A stretch of DNA of 64,000 nucleotides from Cellulomonas sp. PhB150 (GTDB lineage Bacteria; Actinomycetota; Actinomycetes; Actinomycetales; Cellulomonadaceae). A program made the translations under genes and the position numbers. This document shows positions 8,745 to 17,139 of this stretch, piece by piece; the stretch's first letter is position 1; each line of letters opens with the position of its first letter. The stretch covers positions 1,116,001 through 1,180,000 of the forward strand of contig NZ_RKHX01000001.1 in assembly GCF_003755175.1 (NCBI RefSeq), in the 5' to 3' direction. The notes under the pieces were generated by a model. That model was not told where the DNA came from and did not search any database. It saw only the letters and a program-made list of their open reading frames with translations.

Positions 8745-9214
8745 GCAACGACCTGCACGTCGACGCGCCCGAGGGCGTGCCGTTCATCGACATCACCCGC
8801 GAGTTCGACGCCCCCGTGGCGCGGGTCTTCGAGGCCCACGCCAAGCCGGAGCTCGTCGCCCGGTGGATGGGCCCGCGCGACCTGACCATGGACATCGCCG
8901 AGTGGGACTTCGTCTCCGGCGGCCGGTGGAGCTACGTCAGCACCGGCCGCGACGGCGCGAGCTTCGGCTTCCGCGGCATGTTCCACACGGTCCGCGAGAA
9001 CGACTTCGCGATCCAGACCTTCGAGTTCGAGGGCTACCCCGACGTCGTCGCGATCGAGAGCGTCGCGTTCGAGGACCTGGGCGACGGCCGGACCCGCCTG
9101 CGCATCCACTCGGTCTACCCGACCCTGGAGGCGCGCGACGGCATGGTGGCCAGCGGCATGGAGGGCGGGCTCAAGGCCGGCTACGAGCAGCTCGAGGAGC
9201 TCCTCGCGGCCTGA
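8741..9214 (+). CDS. SRPBCC / AHSA1-family protein
   Basis: A 157-residue START-like protein of the AHSA1 group. Marks are FIDITREFDAPVARVFEAHAKPELVARWMGP near the start, FVSGGRWSYVS and FGFRGMFHTV in the middle, and the final helix EGGLKAGYEQLEELL. The fold encloses a hydrophobic cavity; the ligand or reaction is not known. The ATG overlaps the stop of the ArsR gene (ATGA) and follows GGAGGAACGACC, so translation is coupled. It is the natural target and likely partner of that regulator. Confidence 0.88.
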   Translation: MSNDLHVDAPEGVPFIDITREFDAPVARVFEAHAKPELVARWMGPRDLTMDIAEWDFVSGGRWSYVSTGRDGASFGFRGMFHTVRENDFAIQTFEFEGYPDVVAIESVAFEDLGDGRTRLRIHSVYPTLEARDGMVASGMEGGLKAGYEQLEELLAA

Positions 9215-9244
9215 CCCGCCCGCGCGAGGCGCCGGGCTCGCGGG

Positions 9245-10432
9245 CTACTGCTCGCGCGCCCGGCGCTGCAGCGCGTCGATCACCACGGCGATGGCCAGCA
9301 CGAGCCCGGTGACGACGTACCGCACCGACTGGTCCATGTTGAGCAGCGTGAGCCCGGTCGAGATCGACTGGATGATGAGGATGCCGAGCAGCGCCGACCA
9401 GGCCGAGCCGCGACCCCCGTACATGCTGGTCCCGCCGATGACCGCGGCGGCCACGGCGGTGAGCGTCACGTCGACGGCACCGCTGGCCTGGTTCGCCGCG
9501 GCGAGCCGGCCGACGGCGAGCACGCCGCCCAGGGCCGCGAGCGTCGAGCACGCCGCGAACACGCTGACGAGCACGCGCCGCACGGGCACGCCCGCCCGAC
9601 GAGCAGCCTCGGCGTCGCCGCCGACGGCGCGGACGAACCGGCCCCAGCGGGTGCGGCGCAGCGCGAGGTCGGTCAGCGCCACGAGCCCGACGAACAGCGC
9701 GAACACCGACCCGACCCCGCGGTTGGTGCCCAGGTAGGCGACCGCCGCGGCGAGGATCGCGGCGAGCACGCCGACCCGCACCAGCACCGAGGCGAGCGAG
9801 GGCGCCGAGAGCTCCGCGTGCAGCCGACGTGCCCGGTCCCGCAGGCGCGCCCCCGCGAACACCGCGACCACGCCCGCGACGACGAGCCACGAGAGGGCGG
9901 ACGGCAGGAAGCTGGTCTGGCAGAACCGGACGAGCCAGGACTGGAACGGCAGGTTGACCGACCCCGTCGAGCCCAGCACGCGCAGCTGCAGGCCGCCGAC
10001 GACGAGCAGGCCCGCGAGCGTGAACACGAAGCTCGGCACGCCGAGCCGGGTGTGCACCGCGCCGTACAGCAGCCCGATCAGCACGCCCGCTGCGAGCGCG
10101 GCAACCACCGCGAGCGTCAGCGGCCACCCGATCCGCACCGACCCGACGGCCACGATCGCGGCCGCGAGCCCCGACACCGCGCCGACCGAGAGGTCGATCT
10201 GGCCCAGGTGCAGCGTGAGCACCACGCCGAGCGCGATGACGCCCGTCGCGGCGGACTGCTGCGTGAGGTTGACGAGGTTGTCGCTCGAGAGGAACGAGCC
10301 GTTGAGCGCCTGGAAGACGATCCAGATGAGCACGAGCGCGCCCGCGATGGGCAGCGCGCTCATCTCGCCCGTGCGCAGACGCTGCCAGAGCTCGGCGCCC
10401 GGGCGCGGCTGGGTGGCCAGGGGCGCGCTCAT
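9245..10432 (-). CDS. Ribose/xylose/fructose-type ABC importer permease
   Basis: A 395-residue polytopic membrane protein of the XylH/RbsC/FrcC class, with about ten hydrophobic segments. Family marks are NLTQQSAATGVIALGVVLTL, GQIDLSVGAVSGLAAAI, GVPSFVFTLAGLL, VGGDAEAARRAGV and AAAVIGGTSMYGGRGSAW. It ends the operon ROK regulator, binding protein, ATPase, permease, in which every junction overlaps by four bases. The ATG overlaps the ATPase stop (ATGA). It would carry a monosaccharide into the cell; the exact sugar cannot be read from sequence. Confidence 0.9.
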   Translation of the reverse strand: MSAPLATQPRPGAELWQRLRTGEMSALPIAGALVLIWIVFQALNGSFLSSDNLVNLTQQSAATGVIALGVVLTLHLGQIDLSVGAVSGLAAAIVAVGSVRIGWPLTLAVVAALAAGVLIGLLYGAVHTRLGVPSFVFTLAGLLVVGGLQLRVLGSTGSVNLPFQSWLVRFCQTSFLPSALSWLVVAGVVAVFAGARLRDRARRLHAELSAPSLASVLVRVGVLAAILAAAVAYLGTNRGVGSVFALFVGLVALTDLALRRTRWGRFVRAVGGDAEAARRAGVPVRRVLVSVFAACSTLAALGGVLAVGRLAAANQASGAVDVTLTAVAAAVIGGTSMYGGRGSAWSALLGILIIQSISTGLTLLNMDQSVRYVVTGLVLAIAVVIDALQRRAREQ

Positions 10433-11175
10433 CGGGCGACCCCGGTCATCGCGGCGAGCAGGTCCTCGTACGTGACACGGTCGGCGTCGAACTCGCCGTT
10501 GGTCCGGCCGAGGCGGAGCACGACGATCCGGTCGGCGACCGCCTGCAGGTCGGACAGCGAGTGGCTCGTGATGAGCACGGCGTGACCACGCGCGCGCAGG
10601 CGCTCGACGAGCGTGAGGAACTCGGCGATCTGCGTGAGGCCGAGGGAGGCGGTCGGTTCGTCGAGCAGGATGACCCGCGGCTCGCCGAGCAGGGACCGGG
10701 CGATCGCCACGGCGCGACGCTGCCCGCCGGACAGCCCGGCGACCGGGATCCGCACGGACGGGACGCGGGCCGCCAGCTGGCCGAGCAGCTTCCACGCCTC
10801 CTTCTCCATCGCGACCTCGTCGAGCAGGCCGCCGCGGACCGGCTCCTGGCCGAGGAACAGGTTCTCGACCACGTCGAGGTTGGCGCACAGCGCCAGGTCC
10901 TGGAACACGGCGGCGATGCCGAGCGCGCGGGCCGCGGCGGGGTCGGTGAGGGTCACGGGCGCGTCGTCGACCAGCACCTGACCCTCGTCGGGCTGCAGCG
11001 CGCCCGACAGGACGCCGACGAGCGTCGACTTGCCCGCGCCGGTGTCGCCGACGACCGCGACCACCTCGTGCGCGTGGATGTCGAGGTCGATGCCGTGCAG
11101 CGCGCGCGCGGCACCGAAGCTGCGCGAGACGCCGCGCAGGGAGAGGACCGGGGTCCGTGCGGGTGGGGTGCTCAT
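10429..11175 (-). CDS. Sugar ABC importer ATPase, single-domain FrcA type
   Basis: A 248-residue ATPase with one nucleotide-binding domain. It has Walker A GDTGAGKST, Q-loop AVFQDLALC, signature LSGGQRRAVAIAR, Walker B VILLDEPTASL and the H-loop LITSHSL. Most sugar CUT2 ATPases (RbsA, XylG) are near 500 residues with two domains; this length matches the single-domain FrcA branch, so it must act as a homodimer. It is encoded between its binding protein and its permease with four-base overlaps on both sides. Confidence 0.92.
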   Translation of the reverse strand: MSTPPARTPVLSLRGVSRSFGAARALHGIDLDIHAHEVVAVVGDTGAGKSTLVGVLSGALQPDEGQVLVDDAPVTLTDPAAARALGIAAVFQDLALCANLDVVENLFLGQEPVRGGLLDEVAMEKEAWKLLGQLAARVPSVRIPVAGLSGGQRRAVAIARSLLGEPRVILLDEPTASLGLTQIAEFLTLVERLRARGHAVLITSHSLSDLQAVADRIVVLRLGRTNGEFDADRVTYEDLLAAMTGVAR

Positions 11176-12275
11176 CCGACCGCCCCGCCCAGCAGTCCGG
11201 CGGCGACGCACGCCTCGGTGTACGGCTGCACGCAGATCTCCTCGGTCGTGAACACGCCACCATCGACGATGATGCGGCGAACATTGTGGATGTCGACGGC
11301 GACGGGAGCCAGCAGCAGCGCCGGGACGCCGCCGAGCCGCGCGGTCGCCACGGGGTGCTGGCCGCGCGCCACGCGCACCGCGAGCTCGGCGGCGGTGCGC
11401 CCCTGCTCGGACAGCGCGCGGTAGACGGTCATCAGCTGGGTGCCGGAGACGATGCGCTGGACGGCGGCGAGCTCCGCGTCCTGCCCGGTCACGGGTGCGA
11501 CCGGGTCGAACCCGGCGGACAGCATCGCGGAGATGGCGCCGCCGGCCTCGCCGTCGTTCGCGGCGTACACGGCCTCGACGCGGGAGCCGTACTGCGTGAG
11601 CTGGTCGCTCACCCAGGCCTGCGCCTTGTCGGGGCTCCAGTCCGGGGTGTCGTACTCCGCCAGGACGTCGATCGGGGTGCCCGCGAGCGCGGCGGACAGC
11701 CCCGCCTTGAATCGCACCGAGTTGGGGTCCGTCGGGGAGCCGTTGACGACGAGGATCCCGTCCCGCTCGGTGCTGGGTCCGGTGCGGCGGGTCGCCAGCG
11801 CGGTGACGAGCGCCTCGCCCTGCAGCCGCCCGACGCGCGCGCCGTCGACGCCGACGAAGTAGTCGAGCGGGGCGTCGGCGATGAAGCGGTCGTAGGCGAT
11901 GACGGGCACCCCACGGGCCGCGGCCCGCTGCACGATGCCGATGGCCGCGGTCGCGTCGACGGCGTCGAGGACCAGCACCGCGGCGCCCTGGGTCAGCGCG
12001 GACTCCGCCTGCTGCTGCTGGCGCGCGGCGTCCTGGTCGGCGTTGGCGTACAGCACGCGGCACTCGGGGCAGCGGCGCGCGACGGTCTGCTCGAAGGACG
12101 GGCGGTCGACGCTCTCGTAGCGGGCGGCCTTCGACTCGGGCAGGAGCAGCGCGATCGTCGTCGGCGAGGGCCCGCGGTCCGCGGGCGCCTGCGCGCAGCC
12201 GGCGAGCGCGAGCAGCACGACGAGCAGCGCGGCCGCTGCGGCCGGGACACGGCGGTTCACGACACGGCAGTTCAC
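11172..12275 (-). CDS. Sugar-binding lipoprotein, XylF/RbsB (periplasmic-binding type I) family
   Basis: A 367-residue lipoprotein. The signal peptide AAAAALLVVLLALAGC ends in a lipobox Cys, anchoring the receptor outside the membrane. The type I binding-protein fold is seen in LLLPESKAARYESVDRPSFEQ, GAAVLVLDAVDATAA, GVPVIAYDRFI, ILVVNGSPTDPN and VYAANDGEAGGAISAM, the last two being sugar-contact loops typical of xylose-binding proteins. The GTG at 12275 overlaps the stop of the ROK gene (GTGA); a second GTG six codons later is also possible. Confidence 0.88.
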   Translation of the reverse strand: MNCRVVNRRVPAAAAALLVVLLALAGCAQAPADRGPSPTTIALLLPESKAARYESVDRPSFEQTVARRCPECRVLYANADQDAARQQQQAESALTQGAAVLVLDAVDATAAIGIVQRAAARGVPVIAYDRFIADAPLDYFVGVDGARVGRLQGEALVTALATRRTGPSTERDGILVVNGSPTDPNSVRFKAGLSAALAGTPIDVLAEYDTPDWSPDKAQAWVSDQLTQYGSRVEAVYAANDGEAGGAISAMLSAGFDPVAPVTGQDAELAAVQRIVSGTQLMTVYRALSEQGRTAAELAVRVARGQHPVATARLGGVPALLLAPVAVDIHNVRRIIVDGGVFTTEEICVQPYTEACVAAGLLGGAVG

Positions 12276-13453
12276 GAGACCCCCACCGCGGCGCTGATGT
12301 TCACGCGGTCGAGCGCGACGGCGAGCGCCCCACGCACCTCCGCCGACGCACCGAGCGCGCCCTCGACCACCTCGACCGGTCCCCCGGTGCTCGGGATCGT
12401 GCGCTCCATGAGCGTCGCGCGCAGCGGACCGAGCAGCATCTCCCCCGCCTCCGCGAGCTGGCCGCCCACGACGACGACCTCCGGGTCGAGCAGGTTGCAC
12501 ACGCTGGCCGCAGCGACGCCGAGGTGGCGGCCGGCGTCGCTCAGCACCCGCCGGCAGCCCGGGTCGCCCTGCTCGGCGCGGGTGATGACGTCGCGCAGGG
12601 TCAGGTGCCCGTGGCTCGAGCGGAGCGTCTCGAGGATCGCGGGGGCCCCGACGAACGTCTCGAGGCAGCCGCGGTTGCCGCAGCGGCACACGGTGCCGTT
12701 GTCGTCGATCGTCACGTGCCCGACCTCGCCCGCGGCGCCGACCCTGCCGTGGAAGAGCTCGCCGTTGAGGACGAGGCCGCCGCCCACGCCGTGCGAGACG
12801 CGCAGGTAGACGACCTGCCGGCGACCGCGAGCGGCGCCGAGCCGCACCTCGGCCAGCGCGCCGAGGTTCGCGTCGTTGTCGACGTGCACCGGCACGCCCA
12901 GGCGCGCTCCGAGCAGCTCGGGCACGGCCGCGCCGTCCCAGCCGCGCAGGAGCCCACGTGTGGAGACGCGCCCCGTGCGCACGTCGACGGGCGCGGGGAC
13001 ACCGACACCGACGGCCAGCACCTCGGACATCGTGGCCCCGACGGACGCGACCATCTCGTCCGTGAGCATGGCCGCACGCTCGAGGCCGGCGTCGGCCCGG
13101 TGGTCGGGCGGCAGCGGCAGGCGCTGCTCGGCGACGATCCGGTGGGCGACGTCCGAGAGCGCGACCCGCAGGCTGCGGGTGCCGAAGTGCAGGCCGACGA
13201 CGAGCCCGAGGTTGCGCGCGAGCGTGACCTGCTGCGCGCGGCGGCCGCTGCGCGTGGTGGGTGCGGTGTGCAGGACGCCCGAGCCGGTGAGCTCGTTGAC
13301 GATGTTGGACACCGTGGCCGGGGACAGCCCTGTGACGCCGGCCAGCTCGACCTGCGTGAGGGAGCCACGCTGCTGGACGGCGTTGACGATGCGGGCCCGG
13401 TTGGCTTCACGCAGTGAAGTTTGAGAGCCCGGTGTGACCCGGTCTTCGCCCAC
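12272..13453 (-). CDS. ROK-family transcriptional repressor (XylR/NagC-like)
   Basis: A 393-residue regulator. It has an N-terminal winged helix (LREANRARIVNAVQQRGSLTQ and GLSPATVSNIVNEL), then a sugar-kinase-like ROK domain with VGVGVPAPVD, HVDNDANLGALAE and the zinc/sugar motif GHVTIDD...CRCGNRGCLETF. It heads the sugar importer operon and is divergent from a CUT1 binding protein, so it may control both. The GTG at 13453 is preceded at 7 nt by TATCCT (13466-13461), which suggests a leaderless mRNA. The inducer is probably the sugar moved by the importer. Confidence 0.93.
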   Translation of the reverse strand: MGEDRVTPGSQTSLREANRARIVNAVQQRGSLTQVELAGVTGLSPATVSNIVNELTGSGVLHTAPTTRSGRRAQQVTLARNLGLVVGLHFGTRSLRVALSDVAHRIVAEQRLPLPPDHRADAGLERAAMLTDEMVASVGATMSEVLAVGVGVPAPVDVRTGRVSTRGLLRGWDGAAVPELLGARLGVPVHVDNDANLGALAEVRLGAARGRRQVVYLRVSHGVGGGLVLNGELFHGRVGAAGEVGHVTIDDNGTVCRCGNRGCLETFVGAPAILETLRSSHGHLTLRDVITRAEQGDPGCRRVLSDAGRHLGVAAASVCNLLDPEVVVVGGQLAEAGEMLLGPLRATLMERTIPSTGGPVEVVEGALGASAEVRGALAVALDRVNISAAVGVS

Positions 13454-13855
13454 GCCGGGAAGGATACATGGCGCGCGTCACACCACTCGCCGAACCCGCA
13501 GGTGACAGGCCTGGGATCGGCCGGTGACGAGCCTGGCGCCCGTGTGAAGGTTGCCCTGGGCGTGCACTTTCGGCCCGCGGCCCTGACGATGGACGACGGC
13601 GTTCGCGTACTGCGCCACCCGTTCGGATGCCTGGTCACCCGTTCGGCCGGTCCCCGGACTCGGCCGCTTGCCTCCGTGAGGTGAAGGGAAGATCACGATT
13701 CGATCACCACTGGCTTCATTAGTTGACGCCAAGGCTTCGGACGGGTTGGCTGTGCGTCGAACGGTCCGGGAGCAGCGTTGTTCCCCGGACCTGGTCGGAC
13801 CCGCGTGACGTGGGTCCAACAGCCTCTGAGCGATCAACGACGACGTAGGAGCATC
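13454..13855. promoter_or_regulatory. Divergent control region between ROK repressor and CUT1 operon
   Basis: About 400 bp without a gene. Near the minus-strand gene, TATCCT at 13461-13466 is the likely -10 of the ROK gene. A candidate -35 (TTGACG, 13723-13728) toward the plus-strand operon lies in a locally AT-rich patch with the repeated word GATCAC. The leader of the binding-protein gene can form two hairpins: GGTCCGGG/CCCGGACC at 13763-13791 and GGACCCGCG/CGTGGGTCC at 13797-13817. The remaining 13470-13680 shows nothing I can name. Confidence 0.5.
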
Positions 13856-15154
13856 ATGCGTACACGACGTACCCTCATGGCCGTCACGGCCGGGCTGGCC
13901 GCGAGCACTCTGCTGCTCACGGCCTGCAGCTCGGGTGACGACAACCCGTCCTCGGACGGCAGCGGCGCCGCGGGCGGCGACGCCAGCGAGGTCGAGGTCT
14001 TCACCTGGTGGGCCAGCGGCTCCGAGAAGCTGGGCCTCGACGCCCTCGTGAAGGTCTTCAACGAGCAGCACCCGGACACCGAGTTCATCAACGGCGCTGT
14101 CGCCGGTGGCGCCGGCTCCGCGGCCAAGGACCTGCTCCAGACGCGCCTGCAGGCCAACGACCCGCCGGACACGTTCCAGGCCCACGCGGGCGCCGAGCTC
14201 CAGGACTACATCGACGCCGGCCAGCTCGAGGACGTCTCCGACCTCTACAAGGAGTTCGGCCTGACCGACGTGTTCCCGAAGGACCTCGTCGACCGCCTCA
14301 CGGTGGACGGCAAGATCTACTCGATCCCGTCGAACATCCACCGCGCCAACGTCATGTGGGCCAACCCCAACGTCCTCAAGGACGCGGGCCTCGACCCCGC
14401 GGCGACCTACGCGTCGATGGACGACTGGTTCGTCGCGCTGGACAAGGTCAAGGCCTCCGGCAAGACGGCCCTCTCGGTCGCGACGACCTGGACCCAGGTC
14501 AACCTGCTCGAGACCGTCCTCATCGCCGACCTCGGCGCCGACGGCTACTCGGGTCTGTGGGACGGCTCGACCGACTGGAACGGCTCGGACGTCACCAAGG
14601 CGCTCACGGACTTCCAGAAGCTCATGAGCTACACCAACACCGACCGTGACGGCCTGGACTGGCCCGACGCCACCCAGCAGATCATCGACGGCCAGGCCGG
14701 CTTCAACGTCATGGGCGACTGGGCCGAGGCGGCGTTCGAGGAGGCCGGCAAGAAGGCTCCCGCGGACTACGTCTACGCGCCGGTCCCCGGCACCGACGGC
14801 GTCTTCGACTTCCTGGCGGACTCCTTCACGCTCCCCGTGGGCGCGAAGCACCCGGGCGGCACGAAGAACTGGCTCGAGACCATCAGCTCGGCCGAGGGCC
14901 AGACGGCGTTCAACAAGGCGAAGGGCTCCATCCCCGCCCGCAACGACGCCAAGCCGGAGGACTTCAGCGAGTACCAGCAGACGGCCATCGCGTCGTTCGC
15001 CAAGGACACGATCGTCTCGTCCCTCGCCCACGGCGCGGCCGCCCCGGTCGCCACGCTGAACGCGATCTCGGACGCCACGAGCAAGTTCACGACCGGTGCG
15101 TCCGACCTGGCCCAGTACCAGAAGGACCTCGCGGCCGCGGCCGCCGGCAAGTGA
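13856..15154 (+). CDS. CUT1 sugar-binding lipoprotein (glucose/mannose GtsA-like)
   Basis: A 432-residue extracellular solute-binding protein. The signal peptide ends LLLTACSSG, a lipobox. The mature start EVEVFTWWASGSEKLGLDALV and the segment NDPPDTFQAHAGAELQDYID resemble glucose/mannose-binding proteins of the GtsA class; this is family resemblance, not proof of ligand. The ATG at 13856 follows GTAGGAG. The two permease genes follow after a stable hairpin that may let this gene be expressed in excess over them. No ATPase is encoded, so a shared MsiK-like ATPase elsewhere is expected. Confidence 0.9.
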   Translation: MRTRRTLMAVTAGLAASTLLLTACSSGDDNPSSDGSGAAGGDASEVEVFTWWASGSEKLGLDALVKVFNEQHPDTEFINGAVAGGAGSAAKDLLQTRLQANDPPDTFQAHAGAELQDYIDAGQLEDVSDLYKEFGLTDVFPKDLVDRLTVDGKIYSIPSNIHRANVMWANPNVLKDAGLDPAATYASMDDWFVALDKVKASGKTALSVATTWTQVNLLETVLIADLGADGYSGLWDGSTDWNGSDVTKALTDFQKLMSYTNTDRDGLDWPDATQQIIDGQAGFNVMGDWAEAAFEEAGKKAPADYVYAPVPGTDGVFDFLADSFTLPVGAKHPGGTKNWLETISSAEGQTAFNKAKGSIPARNDAKPEDFSEYQQTAIASFAKDTIVSSLAHGAAAPVATLNAISDATSKFTTGASDLAQYQKDLAAAAAGK

Positions 15155-15171
15155 CGCCAGTCGCCTGACCG

Positions 15172-15213
15172 GTGACGGCCCCGCTCCCCGCCTCACGGGA
15201 GCGGGGCCGTCAC
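15172..15213 (+). terminator. Intercistronic hairpin after the CUT1 binding-protein gene
   Basis: A perfect 17-bp stem (GTGACGGCCCCGCTCCC with its complement, 8-nt loop) sits between the binding-protein gene and its permeases. It is followed by no U-tract. It probably acts as a partial terminator or as an mRNA 3' stabiliser that sets a higher binding-protein level. Confidence 0.7.
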
Positions 15214-15272
15214 ACCGCCGTCCGGGGTCGCTGGGTTGCCACAGACCCGCCCCGCAAACGCTAGGAACCGTC

Positions 15273-16178
15273 ATGCCCCGCAACCTGCGCCGCTGGGGAC
15301 CGCCCCTGCTGCTGATCTCCCCGTCGCTCATCCTGCTCGGCGTGTTCGTCTACGGCCTGCTGGCGATCAACGCCAAGACCTCGATGACCGACATGCACAC
15401 GGCTGCCCAGACGACCGGCCGCAAGCCCACGTCGTTCGTCTGGCTCACCAACTACGGTGACCTGCTCACCTCGCCCGACTTCCAGCACTCGCTGCGCAAC
15501 CTGGTGATCTACACGGTCGTGTTCCTCGGCGGGACGATGCTCTTCGGCTTCCTGTGGGCGTGGCTCCTGGACCGGCCGGTGCGGTTCGAGGGCGTGTTCC
15601 GCTCGATCTACCTGTTCCCGATGGCCGTCTCGTTCGTCGCCTCGGGCGTGGTGTGGCGCTGGCTGCTCAACTCCAACCAGGGCGAGAACGCCTCGGGCCT
15701 GAACCGCCTGTTCCAGATGGTCGGCCTGGACTTCCTGCAGAACAACTGGTGGAACAACGTCAACTACGGCATCGCGGCCATCGCGATCCCCGCCATCTGG
15801 CAGCTGTCCGGCTACGTCATGGCCCTGTTCCTGGCCGGCTTCCGCGGCGTCCCCGAGGAGCTGCGCGAGGCCGCCAAGATGGACGGCTCGACGACCTGGC
15901 AGATGTACCGGCACGTGATCTTCCCGCAGCTGTCGCCCGTGGCCCTGTCCGCGGTGATCATCGTCGGCCACATGTCGCTCAAGGCGTTCGACCTGATCAT
16001 GTCGATCTCGAAGCCCGCGAACTACCAGACCAAGGTGCCCGCCATCGACATGTACGTCTTCAAGTCGAGCTTCAACTACGCCGACGCGGCAGCGGTCGGC
16101 GTGATCCTGCTCGTGATCGTCGCGGTGCTCGTCATCCCCTACCTGGTGCACCTGAACCGGACGGAGAAGAACGCGTGA
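15273..16178 (+). CDS. CUT1 sugar ABC permease (first subunit, MalF/GtsB-like)
   Basis: A 301-residue permease with six predicted membrane spans, starting PPLLLISPSLILLGVFVYG. The cytoplasmic EAA loop is visible as EELREAAKMDGSTTWQMYRHVIFPQLSP, which docks the ATPase. The GTGA overlap with the next gene shows tight coupling. Together with the following permease and the upstream binding protein it forms a carbohydrate importer that lacks its own ATPase gene. Confidence 0.93.
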   Translation: MPRNLRRWGPPLLLISPSLILLGVFVYGLLAINAKTSMTDMHTAAQTTGRKPTSFVWLTNYGDLLTSPDFQHSLRNLVIYTVVFLGGTMLFGFLWAWLLDRPVRFEGVFRSIYLFPMAVSFVASGVVWRWLLNSNQGENASGLNRLFQMVGLDFLQNNWWNNVNYGIAAIAIPAIWQLSGYVMALFLAGFRGVPEELREAAKMDGSTTWQMYRHVIFPQLSPVALSAVIIVGHMSLKAFDLIMSISKPANYQTKVPAIDMYVFKSSFNYADAAAVGVILLVIVAVLVIPYLVHLNRTEKNA

Positions 16179-17071
16179 CCGCCGCGACCGAGCCCCTGAC
16201 CGCGCCGATCAAGGCCGCGCCCATCGGTGGCGGCGGCAAGGCCGGCCGTGACCGCTTCTCCTGGGGACGCGGGCTGAAGTACCTGGCCCTGCTGTTCTTC
16301 CTGCTCATCGTGCTGATCCCCGTCTACGTGCTGATCGTCACGAGCTTCAAGGGCACCGGCGACGCGTCCCCCGTGCGGGCCTGGAACCTGCCGCTGCACT
16401 GGACGACGGACAACTGGAAGGAGGCGTGGACGTCGCTGTCCCCCGCCATCTGGCGCACCATCCAGATGGTCGTCCCGGCCGCGCTGATCTCCTCGCTGCT
16501 CGGCTCGATGAACGGCTTCGTGCTCTCGCGCTGGCGGTTCAAGGGTGCGGACATCGTCTTCACGCTGATCCTGTTCGGGATGTTCATCCCGTACCAGGCC
16601 GTGATGATCCCGCTGCTCAAGCTCATGCAGAGCGCGCACATCCCCAACGGCATCCCGTCGCTGATCATCCTGCACGTGATCTACGGCCTGCCCATCACGA
16701 CGCTGATCTTCCGCAACTACTACATGTCGATCCCGAACGAGCTCATCGAGGCGGCACGCGTGGACGGTGCGGGCATGCTCCGCACCTACGCGTCGGTGGT
16801 CCTGCCGATCTCGATCCCCTCGTTCGTCGTCGTGCTGATCTGGCAGTTCACGTCGGCCTGGAACGACTTCCTGTTCGCCGTGTTCTTCTCCTCGAGCCAG
16901 AACGGCCCGGTGACGCTCGCGCTGAACAACCTGGCCAACGGCGCGCTCCTGCAGAACTACGGCGTGTCGATGGCGGGCGCACTGCTCGCCTCGCTGCCCA
17001 CGCTGCTGGTCTACGCGCTGCTGGGCAAGTACTTCATCGGCGGACTCATGTCGGGCTCCGTCAAGGGCTGA
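16175..17071 (+). CDS. CUT1 sugar ABC permease (second subunit, MalG/GtsC-like)
   Basis: A 298-residue partner permease with six membrane spans (first LALLFFLLIVLIPVYVLIV). Its EAA loop reads NELIEAARVDGAGMLRTYASVVLPISIP. The GTG start overlaps the stop of the preceding permease by four bases. A perfect 17-bp hairpin 11 nt after the stop ends the operon and is shared with the convergent GH3 gene. The N-terminal 25 residues are a Gly/Ala-rich cytoplasmic tail. Confidence 0.93.
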   Translation: MTAATEPLTAPIKAAPIGGGGKAGRDRFSWGRGLKYLALLFFLLIVLIPVYVLIVTSFKGTGDASPVRAWNLPLHWTTDNWKEAWTSLSPAIWRTIQMVVPAALISSLLGSMNGFVLSRWRFKGADIVFTLILFGMFIPYQAVMIPLLKLMQSAHIPNGIPSLIILHVIYGLPITTLIFRNYYMSIPNELIEAARVDGAGMLRTYASVVLPISIPSFVVVLIWQFTSAWNDFLFAVFFSSSQNGPVTLALNNLANGALLQNYGVSMAGALLASLPTLLVYALLGKYFIGGLMSGSVKG

Positions 17072-17082
17072 CCGCCCGCGCG

Positions 17083-17132
17083 AACGACGAAGGCTCCGGT
17101 CCCCGCTGCGGGGGGCCGGAGCCTTCGTCGTT
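17083..17132. terminator. Bidirectional hairpin between CUT1 permease and GH3 gene
   Basis: A perfect 17-bp stem, AACGACGAAGGCTCCGG with its complement around a C/G-rich loop. It lies 11 nt after the permease stop and 7 nt after the end of the convergent GH3 gene. No U-tract follows on either strand. Confidence 0.85.
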
Positions 17133-17139
17133 CCGGCTG

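Noticed and set aside
9219-9243. Hairpin CCCGCGCGAG / CTCGCGGG between SRPBCC and permease genes
   Set aside because: It may be a weak terminator, but the arms overlap the end of the permease gene and mispair, so it is not listed as a feature.
13415-13429. Perfect 15-bp palindrome CTTCAC-N3-GTGAAG at the start of the ROK gene
   Set aside because: It lies in codons for the conserved SLREANR stretch of ROK regulators, so protein conservation can explain it. An autoregulatory site is possible but not supported by position alone.
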